A stretch of 64,000 nt of DNA from Dermanyssus gallinae. Taxonomy: Eukaryota; Arthropoda; Arachnida; Mesostigmata; Dermanyssidae. Location of the stretch: assembly GCA_003439945.1 (NCBI GenBank), contig QVRM01002089.1, positions 124,001 to 188,000 on the forward strand, read 5' to 3'. Numbering within the stretch: position 1 is the stretch's first letter; every line of letters begins with the position of its first letter. Under the pieces are notes generated by a model. That model had not been told where the DNA came from. It did no database searches and saw only the letters and a program-made list of their open reading frames with translations. The translations under genes and the position numbers were made by a program. This document shows positions 46,884-59,321 of the stretch, piece by piece.

Positions 46884-47564
46884 CGCGTCTACTACTAAAT
46901 CACCGCGGCAATGGGGCGTTGCTTTGCCCATAATAGCATCGTCGGCCAGCGGTCACCCCAGCCGGAGACGATTGATGTGCTGCACGCTCACCCGTAAAAT
47001 GGCCTATCGACTTACTTACTAATGACACGGCAGATACACGGAGAGATAGCCAATGATCCAGCTTAGTTTTGGTGCAACGCGCATGACCCTAACTCCCATC
47101 GCACGGACGGTTAGGCGCTGACTGAGCGTTCCTTGGCCGGTCCTGTCATGTGTCTGCAAGCATGACAGAGCCGTAATCCTGCTTTGCACCTACACGGTGC
47201 GAGAAAGTCAGGCCCATCATTGGCATCCTCAACCTTATGATAATGGCAAGCACAAGCGTTTGTGGTGATGCCAGGTAGATGGAAGTACATGCATCTCTCC
47301 TCTCTCTATTGCAACTCGAAGAAATACTACTCTCTAGGACAACACGCGCCAACTTAAGAGCACGGATCCATCATCACGAATCGCTTCATGAACCAAACCG
47401 CTTCATGCATTTATGGAGTACTATCGATGAATCTATGGAGTTGTATCGTGGCTCTTATGACTACGCAGGTAGATAGTTGTTCGTCATATGACCGGCCAGT
47501 CATGCGCGATGCGCGACACCTATCACTGAAGGATTCTATCTATTCGACCTAAGAATGTTTTATC

Positions 47565-47595
<31 letters not shown>

Positions 47596-49259
47596 AGATG
47601 AGTTTTTGTAGCACACTCTTACTCTAACATGCTAGGACGACAGAGGGTGCTGCGATACTCATGAAGATCGCATGTAGACCCGTACACATATTGAGCGCAT
47701 GTCCGCCCTGGCTTTTTTCGTGGTCGTCGTCGCTTTTTCACGGTCCACCTATTATGTAGTCACGTAGACAGTGTGATAGGAAGGTAGTTTGCCGTACATC
47801 TCCTCGTAGTCAGAGAGACACTCTAGAGGCTAATTTCACCGCAATAGAGACCTGTCATGATAAGTTTTGTAGCTCTAAATATTACTCACCGGTCATCGGT
47901 CGGGATCTAGCATGCTTGTGTATGTATGTAGACCAACTCCTTTGAACAGAATCCTTATTGCAAAAAGACCTGTAAAAAGCAAAATGTACCTTTAATCATC
48001 AACTCAAACTCGTTTGAGACGCGACACAATGCGGAATAAGCGTTAGCAGAGTTATTTATAATGGCTTTCAACTTCTCCCTTTTCATTAACTCACGTCTGT
48101 TCCTAACAAGCTTCCCTTATTGCTTGAAACCTTTGCGGCCAGATAATATCGATTTCGTTGTGGTGCAAATGCGCTGTTGATAATGCAGCATTTTATCCCA
48201 GCATCCCAACAACGTGGTTCATTGGCCTACTTCGCTGTTAAAAAGCTATAGGCTGTTAAAAAGCTATTTGTGGAGTTTTGCAAGCTCTGCCTGCACTACT
48301 GTTGCACGGCGAAAGGGGGTGAAAGGTCATGAAAATGCCATCAGCATTGTTTGGGGTGGCGCCACATTATAAGGACGATAAAGCCGAGCCTAATTTTCGT
48401 CCTGTTGCGAGGGTCGGTCGGTCTAAATGTCTATTAATGACAACGTCTGCTCAAGGATCTGCGGCTGTTCCTGTTTCAGTATATTGATACTCGTATTGCC
48501 CGACCAGCCATAACCGGTTGCTACTGGTTGCCTACTCTATAGAGGACCTGCACTGATTCAAATACCCTATCGTGGGGGAATCAGCACACGTTGTCCGTTA
48601 TACATTGAAATATTATTGGCGATTCTACTTAGCTGTGTCGCCGAGATGCTGTCACCTTGGTGCCATCTTGCAAGAAGCCCTAAGGGAACTTTAGCAGTGA
48701 GCACAATACAGCTAGCCATCAGTTTATTAGCCGCTACGAATGCAACGTGTCTCATTTCAAGTAACTTAAGGGGGTAGATTCAAGCCAGCGGTTAGCGCCC
48801 CAAGAAGAAGACAACTATGAACAATGTGTCCAATTTGCCCAGTTGTACTTGAAACGATAAAAGGAGTGGCAAAGCTTAGGACGACAACGTTGATCAATGA
48901 GCAAAAACAGAACGTTTGCCGAGGCGACAGAGTACCGTCTCGATACGGACTCCTGGTATTTTTTGCCGTAAGTAAAAATAGCTACACAGCGTTCAAATGG
49001 TATGGCCGCACAAACGGCCCTTCATACAGCACATTAAAGCTGAATGAAGCTGTAGTCCCACTTACATTGTTCTGAAGCGCTGCACAATTTACAGTGCACC
49101 GGCTTTACGATGCTTAGTTGTTTTATTGGCTGGCGAAAGATATATTTTAGTGGTGTACACGCAAATATGCCTAAACAGTTAGTTAGTTGGTCCAGCGACA
49201 TGCTGACAGTTTACTGAATCTGAATGTCACTATATTGTAATATATAAGCTCGTCTTCGC
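46880..49259. other. Unassigned, with small repeats
   Basis: (GTT)n at 47,564-47,595; a tandem GCTGTTAAAAAGCTAT pair at 48,235-48,270. A phrase YKDDKAEPNFRPVA near 48,371-48,412 resembles a LINE reverse transcriptase but stands alone. Confidence 0.4.
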
Positions 49260-49267
49260 ATAAGACT

Positions 49268-49430
49268 TTTTTTCTTTTTGAATGGACTAACTGGAAAATG
49301 CGGAACGCACACACGGTCACCGCTGCAGGATAGACCTCAACTGCAAGTGTGGGCCGGTAGTGTAAGGCTCCAACCCACTAAAAACCAGTCATATCCCCCT
49401 TCCTCCCCCCAGCAGGGAAGTGCTGTGAGC
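49268..49430 (-). repeat. Dispersed repeat, family III, copy 1
   Basis: T-rich left edge (A-rich on the minus strand) followed by a body that aligns in part with 50,821-50,945: GCACACACGGTCACCGC, TAGTGTAAGGCTCCAACCCACTAAA and TTCCTCCCCCCAG. Diverged, and longer than copy 2. Confidence 0.5.
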
Positions 49431-50820
49431 ATTACTACAAACTAGTGAGGAAGGATTTAATATCCCGGTTTACTGGTCGCGCCGGCCCCCCTTAGCCAGA
49501 GAAGAGGGCGTCGACATGCGGATAACCCGCTCTTTCTCGGTTAAACCACGCTTGATGATGATCGCGATTGACTTTCCAGAAACCAACAGTGTTAAGTTTT
49601 CCTGCGTGGCCGCATGTCCGAGCCATAGGACAACATTGCTATAATGTTATTTATGATTTACGCGTTGATACAGACTTACAATTCGTAAACACAGGTTTTG
49701 TACTAGATTAAAGCGAGGGGAAGTTTCTGGCTACGGGCGCTGCTATTATCTTAAATGACCTAATGGGTGCGATTTAGCTTAACAGCCATATAAGGTTCTA
49801 AATCGGATGCATGCAGTTTATTCGAGAAGTTTTCATGGGAAAAGTTCTGCCATATTTAAAAAATCAGAATGCGCTGTCAAAATGCGCTGCTATTCTGAAG
49901 AAATAACATAGAGCTAGATAATGGGCATATTTTGCAATTGTTATATTCGGCTTGGCGCCTTGGGGCATCGTGCAACTAGATGTTTTATGCATGTGCGTAT
50001 AATAGCTGTTTTTTTATAGTGCTAATAAACGCTGTCCGTGATTAAACTAAGAGCCACCTTACACGGTGAGGGCAGCATTTGGGCTGTTCTACTGCTGAGC
50101 TGCGAGTGACTTTGCATAGCTCGTAAGAATCGTGAAATGACCGGAAGTAAACGATTTAGTCTGAGATGTGCTTTACGCTGTTGCCGCTGACTTTCTAAGT
50201 AGCCGTTTGGAGCTTCACTGCCTCACGACGGAAACCAGCTCTGCTCTCTTAGCAACACATTATTAAAACTAAGTAATGAGCACCTTTGGAGTGCGCGGCC
50301 TTGACGAAAACCTGTTGTCATTCATAATTCCCGAGAATACTTAAAGTAGGAGTTGTTCTCTTCGCTATACAGCTAAAATCGGGGCCGGACATACTTCTCT
50401 GGCTTGGCTTGGCTCAAAGTACGACTTTATTTGGTTGGTAGCATCGAAAACGTGCACAATGCTGTGTTGCTACTGGCTCTAGAATACCGCGAGTCTGCGC
50501 CGCAAAGCAACAGGGTAAAGTTAAACAAAAGGGAGCGCTGCGTATCTCCCGATCTCTGTCAAACGTGAATGTGACGACAAAGTATTGCCCAAGCGTATCT
50601 ATATAAACACAAGTTTAACCAAAGCACAGGCACAACTGACAAACTTGGCTCGTGAAAGCCTTCAATCCGAAAGAGTGTATAGTAACATTCATGGATTGCG
50701 AAATGTGTAATATATCCATTCGACCTCCCTACTCCGTTTTAATTTGAGTTTTGCATTGCCTTTGCGGTGTAAAACTAAAGCATTTTACTGCTCAATGAAA
50801 TAGAGGTACAGCGGGGCATC
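49431..50820. other. Unassigned stretch
   Basis: Nothing recognised beyond possible continuation of the repeat to 49,560. Confidence 0.4.
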
Positions 50821-50945
50821 TTTTTTTTTTTTTTTTGGGAGGTTTTGGGAATGCATGATGCACATGCGCCACTAGCAGCCTGCGTGACTAGTGTGAGACT
50901 CGCAAACCCACTAAACCCGGATTCCTCCCCACCCCCCCAGGCTCG
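50821..50945 (-). repeat. Dispersed repeat, family III, copy 2, with poly(A)
   Basis: Starts with about 17 T (a poly(A) tail on the minus strand), then GCACATGCGCCACTAGC, TAGTGTGAGACTCGCAAACC then CACTAAA, and CCTCCCCACCCCCCCAG. Matches 49,268-49,430 in order. Looks like a short retroposon; no pol III boxes recognised. Confidence 0.5.
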
Positions 50946-51779
50946 GTATTACTTTGGCATTACATCGAAGTCGGCGGGGCATCTGGGAGTGTAAACTGTA
51001 TCCTAATCTGTTCTATCAGTAGGAGGTATTGATTGGCAAGTAAATACGACAAGAATATGGGGACGTTTTTAAATTTAGTACCAATTTTAGAAAGGCAGGT
51101 TTCACGCGGCCGAGTACGCTAAGCGCGAGATAATTTGTTTTTTACTTATAGGAGCTGAGTATGAAGTAACTGGTGTTATTATCGTGTTGAAAATGGGATA
51201 GCGCAGTCTTGTATGAAAGCGTCTGTGAGCTCGTAAGTGTCATTGACGCAGCCATTGCCTTTCGTGACATTTCTTTAGTGTGCGCAGCATAGGTGAGTGT
51301 GATGTCTACTGTGATATATGTTCATCTGTTTACAAATTTTAGCTATCCGCAGTCGCTTGAGCAAGTCAATCTGTGCTAGGCGAACTGCGTTTTTGAATTT
51401 CATAGCCTTTGTCTTTGTTGCATTGATCTCGAAACCCACCTACCTCATATAAGCTGCTAACATAGCTGGCCACTCCTGTTACAAATAAATATATATATAT
51501 AAACATTCCAGGCGTAAAAAGTCCACCGACGGTGCTGTTAACATTTTACAACTCGATTTGCTGATACATTCAGACAATTTATTTGGTAAGCAAAAAGTAA
51601 ACCTTGCACGATTGGTGATATTAGTGGCAGATCGTTTGGCAGTATGCAAACAATGCCGGGGGTGGCAGTAATCTGAGTAAGCGTGGTCGCAGTGGTAGTC
51701 GTCAGAGGCTGTTTGTTGCACTTCTGCTATCTCGACGGAGTTGAAATAAAGCGAAACTCGATAAGGTCGCGCGAATCGA
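50946..51779. other. Unassigned spacer
   Basis: Nothing recognised. Confidence 0.4.
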
Positions 51780-52910
51780 GTCGTGGATGTTGGATTTTGC
51801 TTCGGCGGCCTGCCAAACGATCGTAGGTATCCTCGACACGCCATGTACGCGGCCGCCGACATAATCGATACTCCACGTACGTGGCCCGAGCCACAATCTG
51901 TACGTTTGTGTCCCGACACTCTACGTCAATTTGTGCCGAGGAGAACTCTAGGACCATCTCAAACGCCGCCGGACAAAACACAGGCACACCCGAAGGCAGG
52001 GCAAATTAGAAGGATGACAAACAGAATAAGTGAGAGCAGCGCTAGCAGGAGCAGCAGAACAAGAAACAGATAATAAATGTAATTGAGCAGCTGAAGAAAA
52101 GGCAATACGTGTGCGAAAACGTGTGTGCGAGAGAGACACACAGAGAGCGCACGGAGGAGCGACTGAGATAAGAGCGAATGGCAGCTATTTGAGAAAGGAA
52201 CCCCACGAAGGATGAAGACCAGTACGACAACGGGCACAACAGCCTAAGGGAGAGGACGGACGTAGAGTAGAGTAACAAATTCTGCGATAGGCTAAACCAG
52301 CCAGGCGATGAGGACTAGCACGACGGTAATAGCGGGAAACATAGATAAAAAAAAAAGAAGACAGAGAGAGGCCGGGAGACCTCTGTCTGCAGAGCAGAGG
52401 GGTAAAAGTGCGGGGGAGCACAAATAGGGTCTGAAGCATGACCGGCTGCGGTGGGGAACGCCCGAAGGTGCAAGCTGGCCGAATCGACATTGTCGTCGGC
52501 GACGACGATAACGACAACAACAACAACAACAACAACAACAACGACTACAACAACAACAACAATGACGACGTGGTCTTCCGTTGCCCGTCCGACGTTGCCG
52601 TTGTTCGCGGGTGGTAGCGGTGGGCCACCAGCGGGTTTGGTGAATATCTGTCTGCGGAGGAGCCGTCAAAAGTTTCCGTTGGCTGCGGGCAATGCGATTC
52701 CCGCCACCCTCTGCCTCCTACATCTATCTACTACTGAAGTGCTGCTTCTGCGACCACTACTGAAGTGTTCCTACTGCCAATGCTGCAGTTGTTGCTGCTG
52801 CTGCTGCTGTTGCCGTGGATGGTGTGCGAGGGCAATCACACGTCGGTCGAACTTCGCCAGCCTGCTGGCAAAGCAGCTTGTCAGGAAGCGAGTCGACAGG
52901 GTTGATGTAC
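51780..52910. other. GC-rich, triplet-repeat-rich island
   Basis: Includes purine-rich GAGAGA/GAGCG stretches (52,125-52,165), GAC/AAC triplets (52,500-52,568) and a TGC tract (52,790-52,812), with many CpG in 51,780-51,990 and 52,440-52,680. The open frames are Thr, Cys or Leu runs. Same character as the islands at 1.7-3.1 and 34.8-36.0 kb. Confidence 0.45.
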
Positions 52911-52920
52911 TTGTAGACGC

Positions 52921-52941
52921 ATATATATATATATATATATA
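52921..52941. repeat. Short (TA)n microsatellite
   Basis: Simple TA tract. Confidence 0.95.
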
Positions 52942-53129
52942 CATTGAAACTCAGACATAGTCGCGTGATGATCGAGTAATAGTTACCAACGATACCACTT
53001 CTAGGGCGACGACGACTCCAGTTTGAACGCTGGTGATCGTGCAGTTGAGCCACAAAACCGCTAATATAAATTTGTGAGTACAGTGACAGTGACTCGATTA
53101 GCCCCTACGATAGACTGAAGGTGTTTGTT

Positions 53130-53279
53130 TTATAATAGTAATGATATATAGAGAGAAATTATAAAGAGAGTATAGAGAGAGAGTAGAAAAAGAGAGATAG
53201 ATAGAAAGGAAGGAGATAGATAGATAGATAAATATAGAGAGAAGATATATAAGAATAATATAATTATATAGATATAGAG

Positions 53280-53310
<31 letters not shown>

Positions 53311-53365
53311 AATTATATATATAATAAGATATATATAAATAATATATATATATAATACATAATAT
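53130..53365. repeat. GA/GATA and TA-rich simple-sequence block
   Basis: Purine-rich AGAGAG and GATAGATA units (53,150-53,240) grade into imperfect TATA repeats. Confidence 0.9.
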
Positions 53366-54099
53366 AAAGAATTTTGCTAGTGGCTTTAATTTTTCGCAGC
53401 GTAGCCTGCGTCCAAACATATAGATATTCCGTGTTTCAAGTAATTCGGGACCCCAAAATGTCGTGAGCATGTAGCACTGTTTAGTCTTTGCACGATAATG
53501 GCTACAATACATGCGTGTAAGTTAAACAAAAAAAAAGTTTCAAATAAAATAAGGTGGCTTTATATTTTATTCAGGGACTGTATATATATTGTTTGCCATA
53601 CTTTATTTTTCAAATGAGTTCGGTGTTTACGGGATTAAGAATGATACCATTTGGTAAGGTACTGCTTATTGCGGGTTGGTTTTAGCCAAATAAATATTGC
53701 TTCATTTTGGACATAAAAACAAGTATGACGAACGCCAAGTAATGTAGATTACTGGCGACTTATTGACGCCACAAGTGACCGAAACGTTTTCTTTAAGCTA
53801 GAAACAGAATATACATTTTGCACATACGCATGTACGTCATGTGGTCAATACGTTGTTATAATCTGCATGTTGTACAGGGTGTTTTTGATATCCCCTAGCA
53901 CTCAAGAATATGCCTAAAAATCCTCCATAGGTATAGGTCGCTGATGTAGCGCTTGCGTGCGATGAACACAGAAACCGTGGCTGTCCTGACGGGTTGTCGT
54001 TTGCTGTTCCACGAAGAGTCTCTCACATAGAGTGCATCCATCCGTTGAGCGAGGAGTGTTGTTCTTCCCTCGGCTTTGAAAAATATTGTTTTTTGACAA
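53366..54099. other. Unassigned; may include LINE 5' sequence
   Basis: TACAGGGTGTTTTTGATATCCCC at 53,875 looks like a transposon end, but no partner was found. 54,000-54,100 may be leader of the following LINE. Confidence 0.4.
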
Positions 54100-54123
54100 A
54101 AACACTGATTAAGTGTAAACCCC

Positions 54124-54816
54124 GTGCTAAAAACGACAGAAAAGCTTCGTAACGCTGAGCTAAACCAATTGAGGATCCTCATTCAGGAGGAGTTTAAGAA
54201 AAATGAGTGCCGCTTGATGACCGCGGTCAAGGAACTGATTGCCAAGGAGCTGGAGCCCTTGAAAAGTAAGGTGCGTTCATTGAAGGTGGAAAATCGCTTG
54301 CTGAGAGCTCGAATGACTCACCTGGAGAGTCACTCTCGCAGGAGCAACGTGGAGATCACTGGATTTCCCACTCAGTCAGCTCTACCGGCTGAGGAGGTTA
54401 TTCAGCGGATTGCCACCCTGGCCGGCTGTCAGCTGATCGATGGCGCCATTTTGGTGGCACATCGAGACGGCAAGACAAAAACGATGGACGGGATCGAGGT
54501 ACAGGACATTGTAGCCGAATTCCGTGATCGTCGCGTGCTGAATGACTTTCTTGATAGTGTGAAGTCATTTAGCAAAAAGCACGAATGTCTCACGGCAAAA
54601 CAATTCTGCTTTCGGGCTGCCGTTACCAAGATGTCGGTCTTCAGGCAGATCCCGAAAGAACTGAAGCGTTTGCACTGGCTGGCTATGCAGAAGAAGGCAG
54701 AACTCAACTACAAGATCTGTTGAATCAGCAGAACCGGTAAACTTATGGTGCAAAAGGATATTGATAACTAGCCTATCTGGATTGCGACAGAGGATTATCT
54801 TAAGAAGATGAAGTAA
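54124..54816 (+). pseudogene. LINE ORF1: coiled coil and RRM-like domain, two nonsense mutations
   Basis: Begins with a long coiled coil (residues about 1-75: LNQLRILIQEEFKKNE, KVRSLKVENRLLRARM) followed by SHSRRSNVEITGFPTQ, the hallmark start of the ORF1 RNA-binding domain in many CR1/L2/I-type LINEs, then ILVAHRDGK and VAEFRDRRVLNDFL. The first frame ends at TGA 54,721-54,723, exactly where a Trp is expected (KAELNYKIC-W). Coding continues in frame as ISRTGKLMVQKDIDN, a TAG at 54,769-54,771, and PIWIATEDYLKKMK to TAA 54,814-54,816. So the gene is a recent-looking pseudogene: the frame is kept and two stops break it. No ATG was needed for this call; the coded region may start slightly upstream. 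Confidence 0.75.
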
Positions 54817-54949
54817 GCCGCCACTAATATGTTGTGTTAAATACAAGTGATAATAATTTATAGACATCTAGCTTGGCAGAAATATAAATCAACATTTAGC
54901 TGAAGCGAATATTGTCATAGGTGGATTTGATGCTAATATTAGGTTGTTT

Positions 54950-56830
54950 TTAGGTTGCTAGTCATAAAAGGATATTTTGTTTATTTATTTTTTCCAGCTG
55001 GGGATGTGGATCTCATGACTGACTCCAGTGTTGTTCGGAAGGGCAACGCTGGAGGGGGGATAAGGGCAGTACGATCCCAATTAATTAACATAAAAAGCTT
55101 ACGTAAGAACTTTGATAACTTTGTATCTCAATTAACAAATATATGACTGATGTGGTGGTGTGTACAGAATATTGGATTTACCCACACGAGAAAGGCATTT
55201 TTAATATAAAATAATACAAATCCTTTTTTCTCAAATTTGGATTTTGTTTTGACACTGTGGACTCGAAGGGTATAAGTGATTACCAACTAATTATCTTAGA
55301 ATTTTACTTATTTGGCAAGAACAAAAACGAGTAGTACCGCACCAAAAGATCAATCGATTATCGTTTATTGAAGTCAAAGTTGAGCTACTGAATTGCTCAT
55401 TCATGTAAACAACAGATTCGGCCAGTGACTCCAGTCTTTTATTACAGAGTACATGCACCCAGTTGTTGGAGGAGTGTACATCTTCCCGACATTTAAGATC
55501 AAAATACACACAAACAGTTAATGAGGCAAATTGCATAAAATATACAAGATAACACAATCGCGTGAAGAAAACGCCGGTTTAATACATACAAAAATATTAT
55601 CTCTATGCTTGTAAAAAAAAGCCAAGAAACATTTTTAAAGGCCCAAATTGAACCCGCTAAAAATCCAAAAAAAATGGAAGGCCGTAAACCCACATTTTAG
55701 AGGAACTACAAGGGGGGACTCGTTACGTCCAGAATAAGTCGGATTAAACATTGATCAGATCAATCAACAGAAAGAAAGCTGTGTCAGAATCTATTGGAAT
55801 AATTGATCTAAAAAATGAACTACTAACATAATCAAATATTTTGTTTAGATGTTTTAATGTACCAGAACGGCGCGAAATATCTAAATGAATTTAAGGTTTG
55901 GCCGAAAGGCTGCTGGATTGGACGATATTCCCATAAAAATGTTTGAACAAATTATATTTACTGACATTTTTCACCCTCTAATAACAAAGATAATTAATAC
56001 GTCACAATATCGTGACTATCTCAAGCAATCTCTCTTACACCCAATTCATAAAGCAGGTATTCCAATATTAGCAATTTTAGACCAATCTCACTCTTATCGT
56101 ATATTAATAAAATTGGAGAAAAGGTATTATCCAAGCAATTTCATTTTTAAATGCTAACAATTTATTAAGCAACAATCAATACGGATTTAGAAGGGGACGG
56201 AATCGCGAATTAGCAGCTGATGCAATGATAAGAATATCACCCACATACAAATATTTGGGTCTTCTGGACCAGGATAATCTAAAATATGATAAACATATTA
56301 TCACATCAATATGCTCCAAGGTGCGTACAGGTGTTGCTGTTCTTTCACAATTGCGATCCGTTGGTTTAACTACGGTTCGTAAGATGGCGTACCTCTCGCT
56401 TGTAGAAACACACATACAGTATATGTTGCCGCTATATAGTTGAACATTCCGCTCAACCGTTAATCTCGTGTATAAATTACAAAAAGGCCAATTACATATA
56501 TCGACGAGGCTCAATAACGCCCGCACAGGTCCAATTTTTATTGAGTATAAGATTCTCGACATATTCAAGTCTTAAGCATTTCCTGTAATAAAACTGTTAT
56601 TTACTAAGACCAATGAAATATAAACCCGATTATAACTATTCAACTAGATTTAATCAAGCAGGCAACAACGAGACTTGAGAAAGAGACCAGTCGCAAGATT
56701 GCCAATGCAAATTATACAAACTTAATCAATTCAATGTCACCTAATATTAAACAATTACTTTATAATCCATTTGCAATAAAACAAAATATATTTACTTACC
56801 AAATTGAAACACCACTTTAGTTTGATCAAC
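54950..56830 (+). pseudogene. LINE ORF2 of the same element, heavily deleted
   Basis: Pieces appear in correct order: INIKSLRKNFDNFVSQL then, after a frameshift, VVVCTEYWI (endonuclease start, with the Glu of TE, 55,086-55,190); ISDYQLIILEFY (SDH block with His changed to Tyr, 55,272-55,310); FGRKAAGLDDIPIKMF and LLHPIHKAG, RPISLLSYINKIGEK and NNQYGFRRGRNRE (reverse transcriptase N-terminal blocks, 55,890-56,215); then directly YKYLGLLDQDNLKYDKHI and KVRTGVAVLSQLRS (thumb and C-terminal region, 56,248-56,360), and LINSMSPNIKQLLYNPF to about 56,820. The catalytic YADD core is deleted between 56,215 and 56,240. ORF1 lies 130 bases upstream on the same strand. Confidence 0.75.
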
Positions 56831-57189
56831 ACAGAATCGGTTTTAAATGTACTTAATTAACTATGAAATGGTGCAGTGTGGCGATCCTAGCTCATGTACA
56901 CACTGCTCTCAGCAGTAATATTATTAGTTGTATTATTGGTTGTATCATATGTTAAACAAACGCATTAAAATAATTAAAATATCTATTATATTTCTCTGTA
57001 ATACATACGCACTGCCCCCCAGGGGTGACAAGAGGATACATGCGTTCGGCGTCCGTGCTACAGGCTTTAAGGCCTATGAAAACATATGTTGTACTGAAGA
57101 TAAGTTAAATAAATATGTACCCTATATTTTTTTAAAATATTGTTGTCTCTGCTGGGGCAACATCCGCTGATTAAGCTTCTTTAGCATGA

Positions 57190-58720
57190 CAATTGTGTGG
57201 GGAATGTCACCGACATGGCGCCGATCAACATAGCAGCAAAATGCAACCCATTTCGTGAATTTCCGTTCCACTTGTTTCAGGCAAGTTTTGTCCTTAACGA
57301 GGGCCGGAAACCACGCCGGTGCTGCATATGTCAGGAGTGGAAGTACGTATGTGGTATACAGTTGTACGTACAGGTCAGGATAGTGTACAGCGAATAATCG
57401 GAATATTTAATTTGCACGTTGAAAAGCCCTCGGAACAATATCAGTTACATGTTCTGAGTACGTTAATTTGTTGATCGTGAGGACTCCGAGGTCTTTCACA
57501 ACTTGAAGCCTGCTCAACTCCTGACCCCCCCCGATGTTGCAGGGGTGTATTGCATTTGCATGTTCGAAATACAGGACTCCACACCTATGGATCCGAATCA
57601 AAGGCGTCCACTCAGGCGTTGAAAGCGTCCAATGTGGTCTGAAGACGACATCTGTCCTCTACAGTGCTGGATTGACTGCAAAGTTTCGCATCATCAGCGT
57701 ATACTTTAGCATCAATTTCTCGGGGAGTAAAATATTTCAGTAAGTCAGAGAATATACATTAGTGAGTCGAGAATCGTTCCTTGCGGACAGCCGGATGACA
57801 CTCGACCCACCGTTGAATACTGTGCATTAACGCGCACTCGGAAGGTTCGATCTTGGAGAGACGCAGTGAGCCAGTTTAGTACGCGCGTTCCGGTTCTCAA
57901 GTGTGGTAGAGTTCGAAGTTGTTCAGAGTGCATGACTGACTTGAACGCTGACATACATTCGAATTAGACAGCTTTGAAGCAATCCGACTCGTTCTGCGTT
58001 TTTGCCCAATCAATTTGGGTATCCAGGAGCTGCAGCGTCGTGCTTGAACCACTGCGATAGACAATCTAGGCTTTCAATATTAGACCCTGGTTGATAGCGT
58101 TTTTTGTATATATCTTTTGGTTGTCGCAATGACGCTTTTGATACGTTTGCTGGATAATCATCCTAAGCGACACGGAACGCTTATCCTCTGCATCGGCCTT
58201 ATTGCCTATTCTATGTACAAGATGCACTATAGCGGTGTTAAACAGCCCCGGTACTGTGCCATCGTTCAATAATTGCGACAAAAAGTGCGGCTTGGAGGCT
58301 TACATATATGAAAATTCTAGTTTCTTGAATACGATCGTTGAAATTTCATCAGAGGTTGTGCTCGTTTTGTTGGCCACGAGCTTGTGCTCGTGTTGTGTTC
58401 GGCAAGCGTTTACGCAAATTTGTAGGGAAAACGTCTTTATCGTTGACGATATGAGGGGTCGTCGGGTATTCATTCTGGTATATGCGGAGCTTGCTGTTGC
58501 ATGCGCTTCTATAACACCTTGTCACTCGAGTAAGTGTGACCTGAGAATTTTCGTCGAACTCTGCCTTCTCGATGTCATCCGTTGCAAACATTCCATCCTC
58601 ACATTTGATAGACGAGAAAGTAAGTGGTTGATCATCATTGCTGATCTCACGTAGCGTAATACCCTCGTCGGAGGGTCTTTCCTGTGAGAATGATTGCACA
58701 TTCGCTCAGTACTCATTGGG
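57190..58720 (-). pseudogene. LINE ORF2 (reverse transcriptase) relic
   Basis: On the minus strand: GTVPGLFNTAIVHLVHRIGN (fingers, near 58,200-58,260), TRVLNWLTASLQDRTFRVRV and VSSGCPQGTILDSLMYIL (57,750-57,900), then in another frame FTPREIDAKVYADDAKLC (57,680-57,730), which keeps the YADD catalytic pair. Next VVKDLGVLTINKLTYSEHV (57,450-57,510), and LPLLTYAAPAWFPALVKD then KQVERKFTKWV (57,250-57,330). Order and spacing are those of a CR1/jockey-type ORF2. Several frameshifts and stops. The endonuclease was not found. Upstream to 58,720 an open frame (RPSDEGITLREI) may be the pre-RT linker. Confidence 0.75.
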
Positions 58721-59164
58721 GCCGGGTTCTGAGTCAAATATAGTAAGCACAATGTATATGAGAGAACCTGTCCTAAGATTAGTATTTACAACACTATTTA
58801 AACACGAATTTCTTTACTTGCCTTAGGGAGACGTTCGACCGCATAAAAGTCCGCTTTCCTATGTACATTGACAACATCAGCGCAAAAACTACAACGCTTA
58901 CTCTACTACAAGGGTTAGCACTTGAGTGCAAACTTTTTTCAGTGTTATCTTATTACAGGCAGATCTAGGGAAGCATACAGGCGGGTAATGGAACAGCGAT
59001 ACCAAAGTATAAAATTTCAGTTAGTTTTACAAAAGAAGTAACTGTATTTTGTGATAAATCTTAACATAACTCGAGTTTATATTAAAGACACCGAACGCAC
59101 TAATCACTTCACTTTGAATCATATGTTGGGTAAACTTAGAAAAATCTAGATCCTCTCGGGTGTG
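58721..59164. other. Unassigned spacer
   Basis: Nothing recognised. Confidence 0.4.
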
Positions 59165-59231
59165 ATATTTTTATGAAGCATATATACAAAGTTACCACGG
59201 TTAACTTTGTATATATGCTTCATAAAAATAT
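59165..59231. repeat. Near-perfect 67 bp palindrome
   Basis: Left arm begins ATATTTTTATGAAGCATATA; the right arm (59,199-59,231) is its reverse complement except for one extra base near the centre. The loop is two bases (AC). Arms are about 32 bp. It can extrude as a cruciform, or the transcript can fold into a long hairpin. The loop is too short for an ordinary microRNA precursor. Confidence 0.9.
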
Positions 59232-59296
59232 TGTATCATGCCATTCTCAAAGAGTTATAATGATAAACCATCAATAGCAGACTGCAAGGTATCTGG

Positions 59297-59321
59297 TATA
59301 TATATATATATATATATATAT
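59297..59321. repeat. (TA)n microsatellite
   Basis: Simple TA tract. Confidence 0.95.

Noticed and set aside
48371..48412. YKDDKAEPNFRPVA, resembling a LINE reverse transcriptase block
   Set aside because: Neighbouring blocks could not be aligned; one short phrase is not enough.
52451..52960. 169-codon open frame with a poly-Thr run
   Set aside because: Arises from AAC/GAC triplets and a TGC tract and ends in TA repeats.
53875..53900. TACAGGGTGTTTTTGATATCC, like a transposon end
   Set aside because: No inverted partner within reach and no transposase remnants.
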